Part shown: positions 1-6,388 of the stretch, piece by piece | Position numbering within the stretch: position 1 is the first letter of the stretch | Layout: each line of letters begins with the position of its first letter | Translations under genes and position numbers: made by a program | Notes under the pieces: model-generated | Database searches by the model: none | What the model saw: the letters and a program-made list of their open reading frames with translations, nothing else | What the model was told of the DNA's origin: nothing | Source of the DNA: DATKYV01 sp035528275 | GTDB taxonomy: Bacteria; Acidobacteriota; Terriglobia; UBA7540 | DNA length: 12,097 bases | Reading direction: 5' to 3' | Assembly: GCA_035528275.1 (NCBI GenBank) | Contig: DATKYV010000230.1 | Location: forward strand, 1-12,097

Positions 1-1605
1 CTGGGACTCGCCGCCTGTACGTTCTTCGTGCGGCCTTTCCGCCAAAGATTTCCGCTGCTCCTCCAGCAGGCGATCCCACTCCTCCCGGGCGGCTCGGGAC
101 TCCGCCTCGGCGCGCTTCCTCTCTGCCCGATATTCCTTGAAGCGCTGCACGTCCCCGAGAAAGGATTGCGCGAGATTCGTTTCCTCCGCGTTCTTAGCCA
201 CCCGAAGGGCTCGCTGCCCGGCGCTTTCAGCTTCGTCCGCTCGATCCAGTCGAAGCAGGATGCCTCCCAGAGTGATGTAGTGCGATACCACCGAAGGGTC
301 CAGCTCCACCGCCCTTTTCGCCAAGGGCAGCGCCTGATCGAGTTTGTCCTCCTGGGTCGCATAGAGCCCCGCGAGAGCCGCGGCGGCATATCCGAATTCC
401 GGATTCAGCTCGAGGGCGCGGCGCAGGCTGTTCTCAGCCAGGGCAATCGACCCCCGGTCGAGGGAATTCTGCGCCGTCAGCAGGGCGTTGTAGTAGTGCG
501 CCAGATAGCTTCGCGAATCGAGCTTAACCGCCTCCGCGAATCGCTCGGCCGCTTCTTCCTTTTCCCCCCGCTGGTAATGCAGGAAACCTATGCTCTCGTG
601 GGCCAGGGCGATGTTGGGGTCGAGCCGCAAAGCTTCCTCGAGGAGGATGCGAGCTTCCACCTCGCGGCCGTTTTGCAGGTGGAAATCCCCGCGTACCGCG
701 GCCGACTCGGCGGCGGAAATCTCCCGGACGGCAAATTCCTCCTCCTCAATGTCATCGGGCGGCTCGATCTTGACGTAGCCCATGGCCGGCCGCTGCACGT
801 ACATCTTGAGCCGCTCGTCGAGGGTCTTGAGGTCTCCCAAGGTTCGTTGCAACGCCTCGCGCTGTTCCACCCCGCTGCCGATGAGCCCGACGAATTCGAC
901 AAGTTTCTGATTGTGCTGCATCCGGTCGCCCAGCATCAGGAAATGCGTAAGCGCCCAGGACTGCGCGTAGAAGATCGAGGCCTTGTCCGCTTCGTTGTAA
1001 TACGGGGACGATTGGTCGACCGCCAGAAGCACGTCCAGAGGCAACAGCCTGCCTCGGCGCAGCAGCGCCACATGCGCCGCGCTCGGCCGTCCCAGGTCAA
1101 CCGCCTTCTCTCCGATGTACGAGTTGCCGTAAACCTCCGCAATCCCCTCGTTCAACCAGGTGGGGAGCCACGGGACGTTCAGGCTCATCAGCATGTGAAC
1201 GTACTCGTGATAAATGGTGTGGTAGGCGTCCTCCGAAGAGACGTCGACCCGAAGCGCTACGTAATTCTTTTCCGGCCCGCGCAGGAAAATCCCGGCCGGA
1301 TGCAACTGCCCCTTCTCCTCCCAAAACGCCGGAAGCAGGTCCTTGAGACTCCTCTCGTTCCTGGCCGCCAGCACCGTCACCTGCCCCACCGGATCGACGC
1401 GCGCGTGCGGAAAAGATTTCTGAAAGACCGCCCGGATCAGCTCGAAATGCAGGGCCACGCGCCTGGCATGCTTTTCCTTGGCGCCGCTGACGACCACGAA
1501 GTGCGGGCTTCTGACTTCAATCCACTCCGGAGGTTTCTCGGCATTCGCCGCGCACGCGCTGGCGAGCAAAAGGCAGGCGAGAGTGCGGGCTCGAATCGAA
1601 GCCAT
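1..1605 (-). CDS. Exported DUF1570-type putative metalloprotease with C-terminal TPRs (partial)
   Basis: The frame is open from an ATG at 1605 to the window edge: 535 codons with no stop, so the C-terminus is missing. The N-terminus (MASIRARTLACLLLASACAA) is a Sec-type signal peptide, with cleavage likely near residue 22; a lipobox reading around the second Cys is possible but poor. Residues 133-137 read HEYVH, the HExxH zinc-protease signature, followed by WLNEGIAEVYG, where Glu153 or Glu157 could be the third zinc ligand, as in gluzincin-type DUF1570 proteins. Residues of about 303-480 form several TPR units (for example ARILLEEALRLDPN and AENSLRRALELNPE), followed by a charged, coiled-coil-like tail rich in Arg and Glu. 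An AGAGGG Shine-Dalgarno lies 6 nt before the start. Seen: motifs and repeats. Inferred: a periplasmic or envelope protein that may cleave peptides or act as a scaffold. The substrate is unknown. Confidence 0.85.
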   Translation of the reverse strand, partial: MASIRARTLACLLLASACAANAEKPPEWIEVRSPHFVVVSGAKEKHARRVALHFELIRAVFQKSFPHARVDPVGQVTVLAARNERSLKDLLPAFWEEKGQLHPAGIFLRGPEKNYVALRVDVSSEDAYHTIYHEYVHMLMSLNVPWLPTWLNEGIAEVYGNSYIGEKAVDLGRPSAAHVALLRRGRLLPLDVLLAVDQSSPYYNEADKASIFYAQSWALTHFLMLGDRMQHNQKLVEFVGLIGSGVEQREALQRTLGDLKTLDERLKMYVQRPAMGYVKIEPPDDIEEEEFAVREISAAESAAVRGDFHLQNGREVEARILLEEALRLDPNIALAHESIGFLHYQRGEKEEAAERFAEAVKLDSRSYLAHYYNALLTAQNSLDRGSIALAENSLRRALELNPEFGYAAAALAGLYATQEDKLDQALPLAKRAVELDPSVVSHYITLGGILLRLDRADEAESAGQRALRVAKNAEETNLAQSFLGDVQRFKEYRAERKRAEAESRAAREEWDRLLEEQRKSLAERPHEERTGGESQ

Positions 1606-1627
1606 GATCGGCCCTCTATTACCAAAG

Positions 1628-1654
1628 AGTATATACGACTTCGATGCGGCGCAA
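1628..1654 (-). promoter_or_regulatory. Candidate sigma-70 promoter for the DUF1570/TPR gene
   Basis: On the minus strand a -10 hexamer TATACT (1628-1633; five of six consensus bases) lies about 22 nt before the ATG at 1605. The best -35 candidate is TTGCGC (1649-1654) with a short 15-bp spacer. The -10 box is good and the -35 weak, so the assignment is tentative. It implies a very short leader. Confidence 0.35.
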
Positions 1655-1740
1655 CAGGATTTCGATGGCTCCCCGAGAGAAGTCAAATTGTCCGTCGGAG
1701 GGCGGAGCTTCGAGATCCGCCGGCGGCATGGCCGGTGTCG

Positions 1741-2505
1741 CTATTTGACCAGGGAAGGGGGTTTCATTCGCTGCGCGATCCGGTCAAGGTTGGCGCGGAT
1801 GGCGGCGTCCCCGGGCGCCAGCCCGGATGCGGTCTTGTACTCCTCCATCGCTCCTTTGAAATCGCCGCTCTCCTCCAGCGCGTACCCCAGATTGTTGTGG
1901 AAAACCGGGTCGTCGGGAGCGAGCCGGATAGCCTGACGGAATGCGGCGATGGCGCCCTTCAGGTCGCCGGTGTTATGCAGCGCCCGGCCGAGGTCGCAAC
2001 GCCACTCGGAGTTGTTGGGCTCGCGCTCGAGGGCTTGGCGGTAGGAGGCGACCGCCAATTTCCATTTCTTCTGCTTGGCCTGGACGCCACCCATCGCCCA
2101 GTTCAATTCGGGGACCTTCGGAGCCAGGAAAAGCGCGGCGCCGTATTGCTTCTCCGCTTCGGCGTATTTCCCGCTGTCGGCCAACTGTTTCGCTTGCGCG
2201 CGCAAGGCTTGGAGCTGAAGCTGCTCTGGGAAGATGCGTTTCGCGTTGCGGACGGCTTTCAGCAGATCGTCGTCCGCGCCGGCGCGCCGCAACGTCTCGA
2301 GGTTTTCGTCACTCGGCTCGAAGTCAATGCCTCGCTGCGCGGCGAGGATCGACACGCGACGGCTCGGGACGTCAGCCAGCAGCAGATCCACAATCTGGCT
2401 CTTGCTCAGCGGATGCGCCGATTCCTGCGCCGACGCTGCCAGAGCGACACTGCTCAGCAACAAAAGCTGAACCACCACCCGCAGTCTCGTTGGACACCTC
2501 CACAC
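1741..2505 (-). CDS. Exported tetratricopeptide-repeat protein
   Basis: This is a 254-residue protein. The N-terminus contains a hydrophobic stretch (VVVQLLLLSSVALAASAQES) typical of a cleavable Sec signal, with a likely cut near residue 27. Residues of about 33-85 form a compact helical segment (LSKSQIVDLLLADVPSRR, then GIDFEPSDENLETLRRAGAD) that I associate with exported TPR proteins of Acidobacteria. Residues of about 100-240 hold three to four TPR units with the usual pattern (AVASYRQALEREPNNSEW, AIAAFRQAIRLAPDDPVF, AMEEYKTASGLAPGDAAI). It is probably a protein-interaction adaptor in the periplasm; the partner is unknown. The start is uncertain. The longest frame begins at GTG 2505, with a possible -10 TAGAAT at 2521-2526 just upstream, which leaves almost no leader. 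A GGAGGT within the first codons could instead serve a start a little further in. It sits 135 bases upstream of, and in the same orientation as, the DUF1570/TPR gene. Confidence 0.85.
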   Translation of the reverse strand: MWRCPTRLRVVVQLLLLSSVALAASAQESAHPLSKSQIVDLLLADVPSRRVSILAAQRGIDFEPSDENLETLRRAGADDDLLKAVRNAKRIFPEQLQLQALRAQAKQLADSGKYAEAEKQYGAALFLAPKVPELNWAMGGVQAKQKKWKLAVASYRQALEREPNNSEWRCDLGRALHNTGDLKGAIAAFRQAIRLAPDDPVFHNNLGYALEESGDFKGAMEEYKTASGLAPGDAAIRANLDRIAQRMKPPSLVK

Positions 2506-2667
2506 CCCGAATCCGCCCCTATTCTACTTAGAGTCGGAATTCTCCGCCAGCCCCGGATTGAAAAGGGGAGGAAGGAATGGCTTGGCGCTGGATCGCACGA
2601 GACCAGTTCACCTGGAGGCGCCGCGGGAGGGTTCGCAAGCGGCCAGGGGCTGTTGCCTTCGCCCCGC

Positions 2668-3366
2668 TCAGGCCAGGTCGAACAGAAGCAGTTCGCTCGG
2701 CTCGCCGGCGCGGATCTCCAGCCGCTCCTCTCCACTGACCGCCGCCCCGTCGCCCGCCTTGAGCGCAGTTCCGTTCAGCGTCACGGCGCCTCGCATCACC
2801 TGCACCCAGGCGTGGCGGGAGGGAGCGAGCTGATGGATTGCTTTCCCTTCGGGTTCGAGCCGGGCTACAAAGAGCTCCACATTCTGATGAATCTTCAGGG
2901 CGCCGTCGCGGGGATTCTTCGAGGCGACCAAGCGAAGCCCGCCGCCCCCCTCATCGCTCGGAAATGCGCGCTGCTCGTAGCTGGGCTGAAGCCGCTTCTC
3001 CTCCGGCAGGATCCAGATCTGCAGGAAATGAACCGGCTCGGAATCCGAGGCGTTGAATTCGCTGTGAGTGATTCCCGTCCCGGCGCTCATCCGCTGCACC
3101 TCGCCCGGGCGAATCGCCGAACCGTTGCCCATGCTGTCCTTATGCTCGAGCGCGCCCTCCAGCACACAAGTAATGATCTCCATGTCGCGGTGGGGATGGG
3201 TGGGAAATCCCTGGCCCGGCTGCACCCGGTCCTCGTTCAGCACGCGCAGATGTCGAAAGCCCATGAACTGCGGGTCGAAGTACTGGTCGAACGAAAAGGT
3301 GTGATAGCTGTCGAGCCAGCCGATTTGAGTGTGACCGCGATCGTTTCCGTGACGGGCTGTGATCAT
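2668..3366 (-). CDS. Pirin-family bicupin protein (YhaK/YhhW type)
   Basis: This 232-residue protein is full length for the short pirin family. The N-terminal cupin carries all four metal ligands at the usual places: His57 and His59 (in FPTHPHRDME), His101 and Glu103 (in GTGITHSEFN). Other family hallmarks are HTFSFDQYFDPQFMGFRHLR near residue 22 and RMSAGTGITHSE. The C-terminal half is a second cupin without the metal set. Some family members cleave quercetin (quercetin 2,3-dioxygenase) in vitro; for most, the physiological role is unsettled, with redox sensing or stress response suggested. It is cytoplasmic, with no signal peptide. The ATG at 3366 has GGAG 7-8 nt upstream. It follows the MarR gene by 63 bases on the same strand, so MarR probably controls it. 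Membership is clear; the reaction is not. Confidence 0.93.
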   Translation of the reverse strand: MITARHGNDRGHTQIGWLDSYHTFSFDQYFDPQFMGFRHLRVLNEDRVQPGQGFPTHPHRDMEIITCVLEGALEHKDSMGNGSAIRPGEVQRMSAGTGITHSEFNASDSEPVHFLQIWILPEEKRLQPSYEQRAFPSDEGGGGLRLVASKNPRDGALKIHQNVELFVARLEPEGKAIHQLAPSRHAWVQVMRGAVTLNGTALKAGDGAAVSGEERLEIRAGEPSELLLFDLA

Positions 3367-3396
3367 TGGATGCTCCTTCCCTGCTCCGCTTTGAGG

Positions 3397-3414
3397 CCGC
3401 GGCGCCGGCCGCGG
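3397..3414 (-). other. GC-rich hairpin between the marR-type gene and the pirin gene
   Basis: CCGCGGC (3397-3403) pairs perfectly with GCCGCGG (3408-3414) across a 4-nt loop, in the 63-base gap between the two genes. No U-run follows on either strand, so this is not a standard intrinsic terminator. It could be an intercistronic processing or attenuation structure, or simply a consequence of GC richness. Confidence 0.4.
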
Positions 3415-3429
3415 TTTCTCAGAAACCCT

Positions 3430-3894
3430 TCACTGGGAATTTCCTGCGTTTTTCCCCCGCCCCAACCGCCGGCAAAGGCGGCTGAGTTTTTCCTGTTCAG
3501 AGGCGCTCAGGGCGCTCATCTCCTCGACGAGGACCGCGACGTGGCGGGGAAAGGTGCGGGCAATCAGTCGCCGGCCCTTCCCCGTCAAGTGGACGGTTAC
3601 GAAGCGGCGGTCTTGTTTACCGCGCTGGCGCTTCACGAGGCCCCGCTTTTCGAGGTTGTCGACCACCATGACGATGTTGCCACCGCTCCTGAGCAGCTTT
3701 TCGCCCAGGTCGCGTTGGCAGAGCGGCCCCAGGTGAAGCAGCGCCTCCAGCACGCCGAACTGACTCAGCGTGAGGCGCGCGGCGGCCAAATGCCGGGCGG
3801 CGCGGCGCGAGACGGAATCCGCGGCGCGCATCAGCTTGATGTAGGCGTCCAACGCCCTAACCTCTCCGCTTTTTCCGGCGTAATGGGTCGGCAT
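3430..3894 (-). CDS. MarR-family transcriptional regulator
   Basis: This 154-residue protein has MarR architecture: an N-terminal dimerisation helix, a winged helix-turn-helix at about residues 42-100, and C-terminal dimerisation helices. The recognition region reads LTLSQFGVLEALLHLG, then QRDLGEKLLRSGGNIVMVV, and the wing carries the family signature KQDRRFVTVHLT (Asp95, Arg96, Arg97). I chose ATG 3894 over the TTG one codon upstream because GGAG (complement of 3901-3904) sits 6 nt before it. Two cysteines are present, one (Cys59) at the start of the DNA-binding domain; redox sensing is possible but unproven. It lies first in a likely two-gene operon with the pirin gene, and a promoter with an overlapping inverted repeat suggests autorepression. 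The inducing signal cannot be read from the sequence. Confidence 0.93.
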   Translation of the reverse strand: MPTHYAGKSGEVRALDAYIKLMRAADSVSRRAARHLAAARLTLSQFGVLEALLHLGPLCQRDLGEKLLRSGGNIVMVVDNLEKRGLVKRQRGKQDRRFVTVHLTGKGRRLIARTFPRHVAVLVEEMSALSASEQEKLSRLCRRLGRGKNAGNSQ

Positions 3895-3904
3895 CAATCG
3901 CTCC

Positions 3905-3929
3905 AGTTCAAATCATTCAGCGTTAAACT
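3905..3929 (-). promoter_or_regulatory. Candidate MarR operator (imperfect inverted repeat)
   Basis: AGTTCAA (3905-3911) and TTAAACT (3923-3929) form an inverted repeat matching at 6 of 7 positions, with 11 bases between the arms. The right arm overlaps the -10 box of the marR promoter and the left arm is next to the Shine-Dalgarno, where an autorepressor would bind. The size suits a MarR dimer site. Assignment is by position and symmetry only. Confidence 0.45.
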
Positions 3930-3954
3930 ATCATGCCGGCCCGCTTCTTGTCAA
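3927..3954 (-). promoter_or_regulatory. Promoter of the marR-pirin operon
   Basis: On the minus strand a perfect -35 TTGACA (3949-3954) is followed after 16 bp by GATAGT (3927-3932; four of six -10 bases). Transcription would begin near 3920, giving a leader of about 26 nt to the ATG at 3894 with a Shine-Dalgarno in between. The candidate operator overlaps the -10. Confidence 0.6.
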
Positions 3955-3999
3955 GAGCCCTATTCGCCCCCGGCTGGCAGTCACCTTCCGGTTGAACCT

Positions 4000-4010
4000 T
4001 GTGCTAGAAT
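4000..4010 (+). promoter_or_regulatory. Candidate extended -10 promoter (TGTGCTAGAAT)
   Basis: TAGAAT (4005-4010) is preceded by TGC (4002-4004), an extended -10 element. No good -35 lies 16-18 bp upstream; a TTGAAC at 3992-3997 is too close. Transcription would start near 4017 and run into the leader and the remnant gene at 4241. Almost the same 11-mer occurs before RNase J (4549-4559), which supports both. Confidence 0.45.
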
Positions 4011-4140
4011 ACGCGCCGCTTAATCAAGGCTGTACGGACTTCAGGAGGGACCACAGGGATACACCGACCGTCTTGCAGAACGGTGAAGCGTTCCCAGCTA
4101 AGGTTTCATCCACTCCCACACCAGTTTCAGGCTCGGCGCC

Positions 4141-4166
4141 CTTGCGCCCAGGAATCTGGGCGCAAG
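4141..4166 (+). other. Perfect 11-bp stem-loop
   Basis: CTTGCGCCCAG (4141-4151) is perfectly complementary to CTGGGCGCAAG (4156-4166) with a GAAT loop. There is no U-run after it on either strand, so it is not a classical terminator. It sits in the leader of the remnant gene at 4241 and is the strongest hairpin in the window. Confidence 0.6.
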
Positions 4167-4240
4167 AACGGGGACGCGGGAGTTGGCATGTGGGACCCAG
4201 CCAGCGTTAAGGCAATACGCAGATCAAACGGGGGAAGAAG

Positions 4241-4462
4241 ATGGGTAGACTGCCTAGAATCATGATCATCGTGCTTGGTACGCTCGCCGTGCTTCTGGCG
4301 GTTGCCATCACAGCTACCGTGGGTTGGCGACCGATTATCGGCCCGCGCAGCCGCTCGTTGACCGACCGCAAATTCGAGCCCACGCCCGAGCGCCTGGCGC
4401 GTGGGCGCTACCTGGCGGAAAACGTCGCCGGCGCCATGCATGGGCAGGGCGACCGCAACTAA
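4241..4462 (+). pseudogene. Truncated c-type cytochrome N-terminus with lost heme motif
   Basis: A 73-codon frame starts at an ATG with a purine-rich upstream stretch (GGGGGAAGAAG). Residues of about 7-29 form one membrane anchor (IMIIVLGTLAVLLAVAITAT). Residues 44-62 (RKFEPTPERLARGRYLAEN) resemble the segment just before the heme site of membrane-anchored monoheme or diheme c-type cytochromes, where members continue with G-C-x-x-C-H. Here the next residues are G-A-M-H-G-Q: the spacing fits CxxCH exactly but both cysteines and the histidine are replaced, and a stop follows four residues later. Nothing cytochrome-like continues after the stop in any frame. Seen: anchor, motif-like segment, early stop. 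Inferred: a decayed fragment of a cytochrome gene. Alternatively it is a small functional membrane protein that only resembles one. The family match is from memory of the pattern. Confidence 0.5.
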
Positions 4463-4470
4463 ACCGACGT

Positions 4471-4494
4471 GAAGGGTTTCAGGCGAACCCCTTC
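4471..4494 (+). terminator. Hairpin after the cytochrome remnant (possible weak terminator)
   Basis: GAAGGGTTTC (4471-4480) pairs with GAACCCCTTC (4485-4494) over 10 bp with one mismatch and a 4-nt loop, beginning 8 bases after the stop codon. The position suits a terminator, but the sequence after it (TCCACCTCGG) has no U-run, so it would be weak or act differently. Confidence 0.35.
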
Positions 4495-4548
4495 TCCACC
4501 TCGGCGTCCTGGCCTTCGCATCGCGACGCCAAACCTCGCGCCTCGAGA

Positions 4549-4559
4549 TGTGCTAGGAT
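4549..4559 (+). promoter_or_regulatory. Candidate extended -10 promoter of RNase J (TGTGCTAGGAT)
   Basis: TAGGAT (4554-4559) with TGC in front forms an extended -10, matching 10 of 11 bases of the motif at 4000-4010. A clear -35 is not seen. Transcription would begin near 4566, which is downstream of the ATG at 4558 and just before the Shine-Dalgarno at 4570. If the promoter is real, that ATG cannot be the start on this transcript. Confidence 0.4.
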
Positions 4560-6258
4560 GGAGCGCTTCAAAGGAGGCACGAACATCTCATCGATCAGCG
4601 GTAAACTGCGAGCTATTCCCCTCGGAGGCCTGGGCGAGTTTGGGATGAACATGATGGCCTTCGAGTACGACGGCCAGATTGTGGTCGTCGATTGCGGGCT
4701 GATGTTCCCGGACGCCGAACTGCTGGGCGTCGACATCGTCATCCCCGACATTACTTACCTCCGCGAAAACCGCGAGCGCATTCGCGCCATCCTACTCACC
4801 CACGGCCACGAAGACCATATCGGCGCCCTCCCCTACGTGCTCGACGAAATTGATGCGCCCGTCTACGGCACGCCGTTCACACTGGCCCTGGCGCGCGCCA
4901 AGCTGCTGGAACAGGGAATGGCGGAGGTGGTCGAGCTGCGCGAAATGCACCCGGGCGCGCCGTTCGAAGTCGGACCGTTCCGCGTCGAGTTTATTCACCT
5001 TACGCACAGCATCATCCAGGCGGGCGCGCTGGCCCTGACCACGCCGCTCGGCACCGTCATCCACAGCGGCGATTTCAAATTCGATCCCTCGCCCACCGAT
5101 GGAAAGGTGAGCGACCTGCACACGTTGGCCGACTACGGCCGCCGCGGCGTGCTGGCGCTGTTCTCGGATTCCACCAACATCGATCGGCCCGGCATGACGC
5201 CTTCCGAGCGCGCCGTGCGCGAGCGGTTCGAGGAGATCATGGCGGAGGCCAAAGGGCGCGTCCTGATCTCCTGCTTCTCGACTTCCCTTCACCGCATGCA
5301 GATCGTCGCCGATCTCGCGCAGGAATACGGCCGCCGGCTCTGCTTCATCGGCCGCAGCATGTTCCAGAACTCGGAGATCGCGCAGCGGATGGGTCTGCTG
5401 CGGGTGCCGGAAGGGATGATTCTTCAGCCCCAGGATTTGCGCAAGACGCCGCGCAACCAGGTGGCGGCGCTGGTGGCGGGAAGCCAGGGCGAGCCGATGG
5501 CGGCGCTCTCGCGCGTGGCCGTGGACAAGCATCGCTGGCTCAAGATCGAGCCCGGCGACGACATGGTGATCTCGGCGCGCGTCATCCCCGGCAACGAGAA
5601 ATCGATCTTCCGCATGATCGACCACCTCTACCGCCGCGGCGCTTCGATCCACTATCAGGACGGCAGCCAGCCTCCCGTGCACGTTTCGGGGCACGGCAGC
5701 GCGGAAGAATTGAAGCTGATGCTGAACCTCGTTCGCCCCAAGTATTTTGTCCCCATTCACGGCGAATACCGCCAGCTCTATCGCCACGCGGCCACGGCAC
5801 GGGAGCTCGGCGCGGTCTCCGGCGAGACTTTTCTGCTCGAGAGTGGCGACGTGCTGGAGTTCGACGCGCGGGGAGCGCGACGAGCCGGCCGCGTGCCCAT
5901 CGGGCGCGTCTGCATCGACGTTGGTACGCTCGACGAGGTGGGCGACGTCATCCTCAAGGAGCGCCGCCATATCTCCGAAGACGGGATCGTCATTCCCATT
6001 CTGGCCATCAACGAGCACACCGGGCAACTGGAAACACGGCCGGAGATCGTTTCGCGCGGCTTCGTGCCCCTCGACGAAGCGCGGGATCTGGTGGAAAGCG
6101 CGCGCGAGGTGATCTTGAGCACCATCGAAAAATCCAATCCGGAAGAGGTCGGCGACTGGGGCGTGATTAAAGAAAAAATCCGCATCGCGCTGCGCCGCCA
6201 CTTCGACCAAGAGACCGGCAAGCGGCCGATGATCCTGCCGGTGGTGCTCAAGGTGTAA
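4558..6258 (+). CDS. rnj: Ribonuclease J
   Basis: RNase J is a metallo-beta-lactamase/beta-CASP nuclease with 5'-3' exonuclease and endonuclease activity on RNA, acting in mRNA decay and rRNA processing in the cytoplasm. The frame gives 566 residues, near the usual length of about 555. The zinc motif HGHEDH is at residues 82-87, preceded by IPLGGLGEFGMN and VVDCGLMFP. Later family blocks are VIHSGDFKFD, LFSDSTNIDRPGMTPSE, the beta-CASP segment ISCFSTSLHRMQI, SGHGSAEELKLMLNLVRPK and PIHGEYRQLYRHA. A C-terminal domain ends in a helix with RHFDQETGKRPMILPVV. The start is unsettled. ATG 4558 adds a short tail (MERFKGGTN) not usual in the family and has no good Shine-Dalgarno. A perfect AAAGGAGG lies 7 nt before an in-frame ATC at 4585, which would give a typical SSISGKLRAIPLGG N-terminus. 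The 1.7 kb frame itself is intact. Confidence 0.96.
   Translation: MERFKGGTNISSISGKLRAIPLGGLGEFGMNMMAFEYDGQIVVVDCGLMFPDAELLGVDIVIPDITYLRENRERIRAILLTHGHEDHIGALPYVLDEIDAPVYGTPFTLALARAKLLEQGMAEVVELREMHPGAPFEVGPFRVEFIHLTHSIIQAGALALTTPLGTVIHSGDFKFDPSPTDGKVSDLHTLADYGRRGVLALFSDSTNIDRPGMTPSERAVRERFEEIMAEAKGRVLISCFSTSLHRMQIVADLAQEYGRRLCFIGRSMFQNSEIAQRMGLLRVPEGMILQPQDLRKTPRNQVAALVAGSQGEPMAALSRVAVDKHRWLKIEPGDDMVISARVIPGNEKSIFRMIDHLYRRGASIHYQDGSQPPVHVSGHGSAEELKLMLNLVRPKYFVPIHGEYRQLYRHAATARELGAVSGETFLLESGDVLEFDARGARRAGRVPIGRVCIDVGTLDEVGDVILKERRHISEDGIVIPILAINEHTGQLETRPEIVSRGFVPLDEARDLVESAREVILSTIEKSNPEEVGDWGVIKEKIRIALRRHFDQETGKRPMILPVVLKV
4570..4587 (+). promoter_or_regulatory. Perfect Shine-Dalgarno in front of an in-frame ATC codon
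   Basis: AAAGGAGG (4570-4577) is followed by 7 nt and then ATC (4585-4587), in frame with RNase J. The spacing is ideal for initiation at that codon, but ATC is not a normal start. Either initiation here is non-canonical, or an ATG was recently changed to ATC or misread in the assembly, or the upstream ATG at 4558 is used. Confidence 0.5.
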
Positions 6259-6388
6259 GATACCGGCGCGAGTTCTGCCAGCAGAAAGACTCTGTAAGGG
6301 CAACTCAACTCAATTCTCAGCGGCAGCGGACTCAGCCTGAAGAATGACCGGTGGCCGCACCGTGCGGCGGCGCCGGGGAGGTGAGCCG

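Larger units (their letters stand above)
3955..4240 (+). other. Gene-free divergent region and possible structured leader
   Basis: Beyond the marR promoter I find no credible gene here: short open frames give protein sequences without family resemblance. On the plus strand it has an extended -10 motif (4000-4010), about 220 bases of predicted leader, a small ACCGT/ACGGT hairpin (4067-4084), and a perfect 11-bp hairpin (4141-4166). It ends in a purine-rich Shine-Dalgarno-like stretch just before the ATG at 4241. I tried to match it to 6S RNA, SRP RNA, RNase P RNA and the cobalamin riboswitch by their conserved motifs and saw none of them. Confidence 0.4.

Noticed and set aside
1684..1735. GC-rich short complementary pieces between the two TPR genes as a terminator.
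   Set aside because: Only a 6-bp stem (GGCGGA with TCCGCC) is present, with a long loop and no U-run on the minus strand.
28..4023. A 1331-codon open frame on the plus strand with no stop over almost 4 kb.
   Set aside because: It runs antisense to four well-supported minus-strand genes and their gaps, and its translation shows no domain. High GC and codon bias readily produce such stop-free antisense frames.
3992..4210. A 72-codon plus-strand frame in the gap before the cytochrome remnant.
   Set aside because: Its start lies at or before the candidate promoter, it has no ribosome site, and the translation has no hydrophobic core or family likeness.
4011..4240. Possible 6S, SRP or RNase P RNA in the leader region.
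   Set aside because: I looked for their conserved motifs and for long-range pairing between the two ends and found only short, non-nested matches.
4792..6303. A 503-codon open frame on the minus strand within RNase J.
   Set aside because: It is antisense to a clear RNase J gene with all family motifs; the translation is His/Arg/Ala-rich with no recognisable family.
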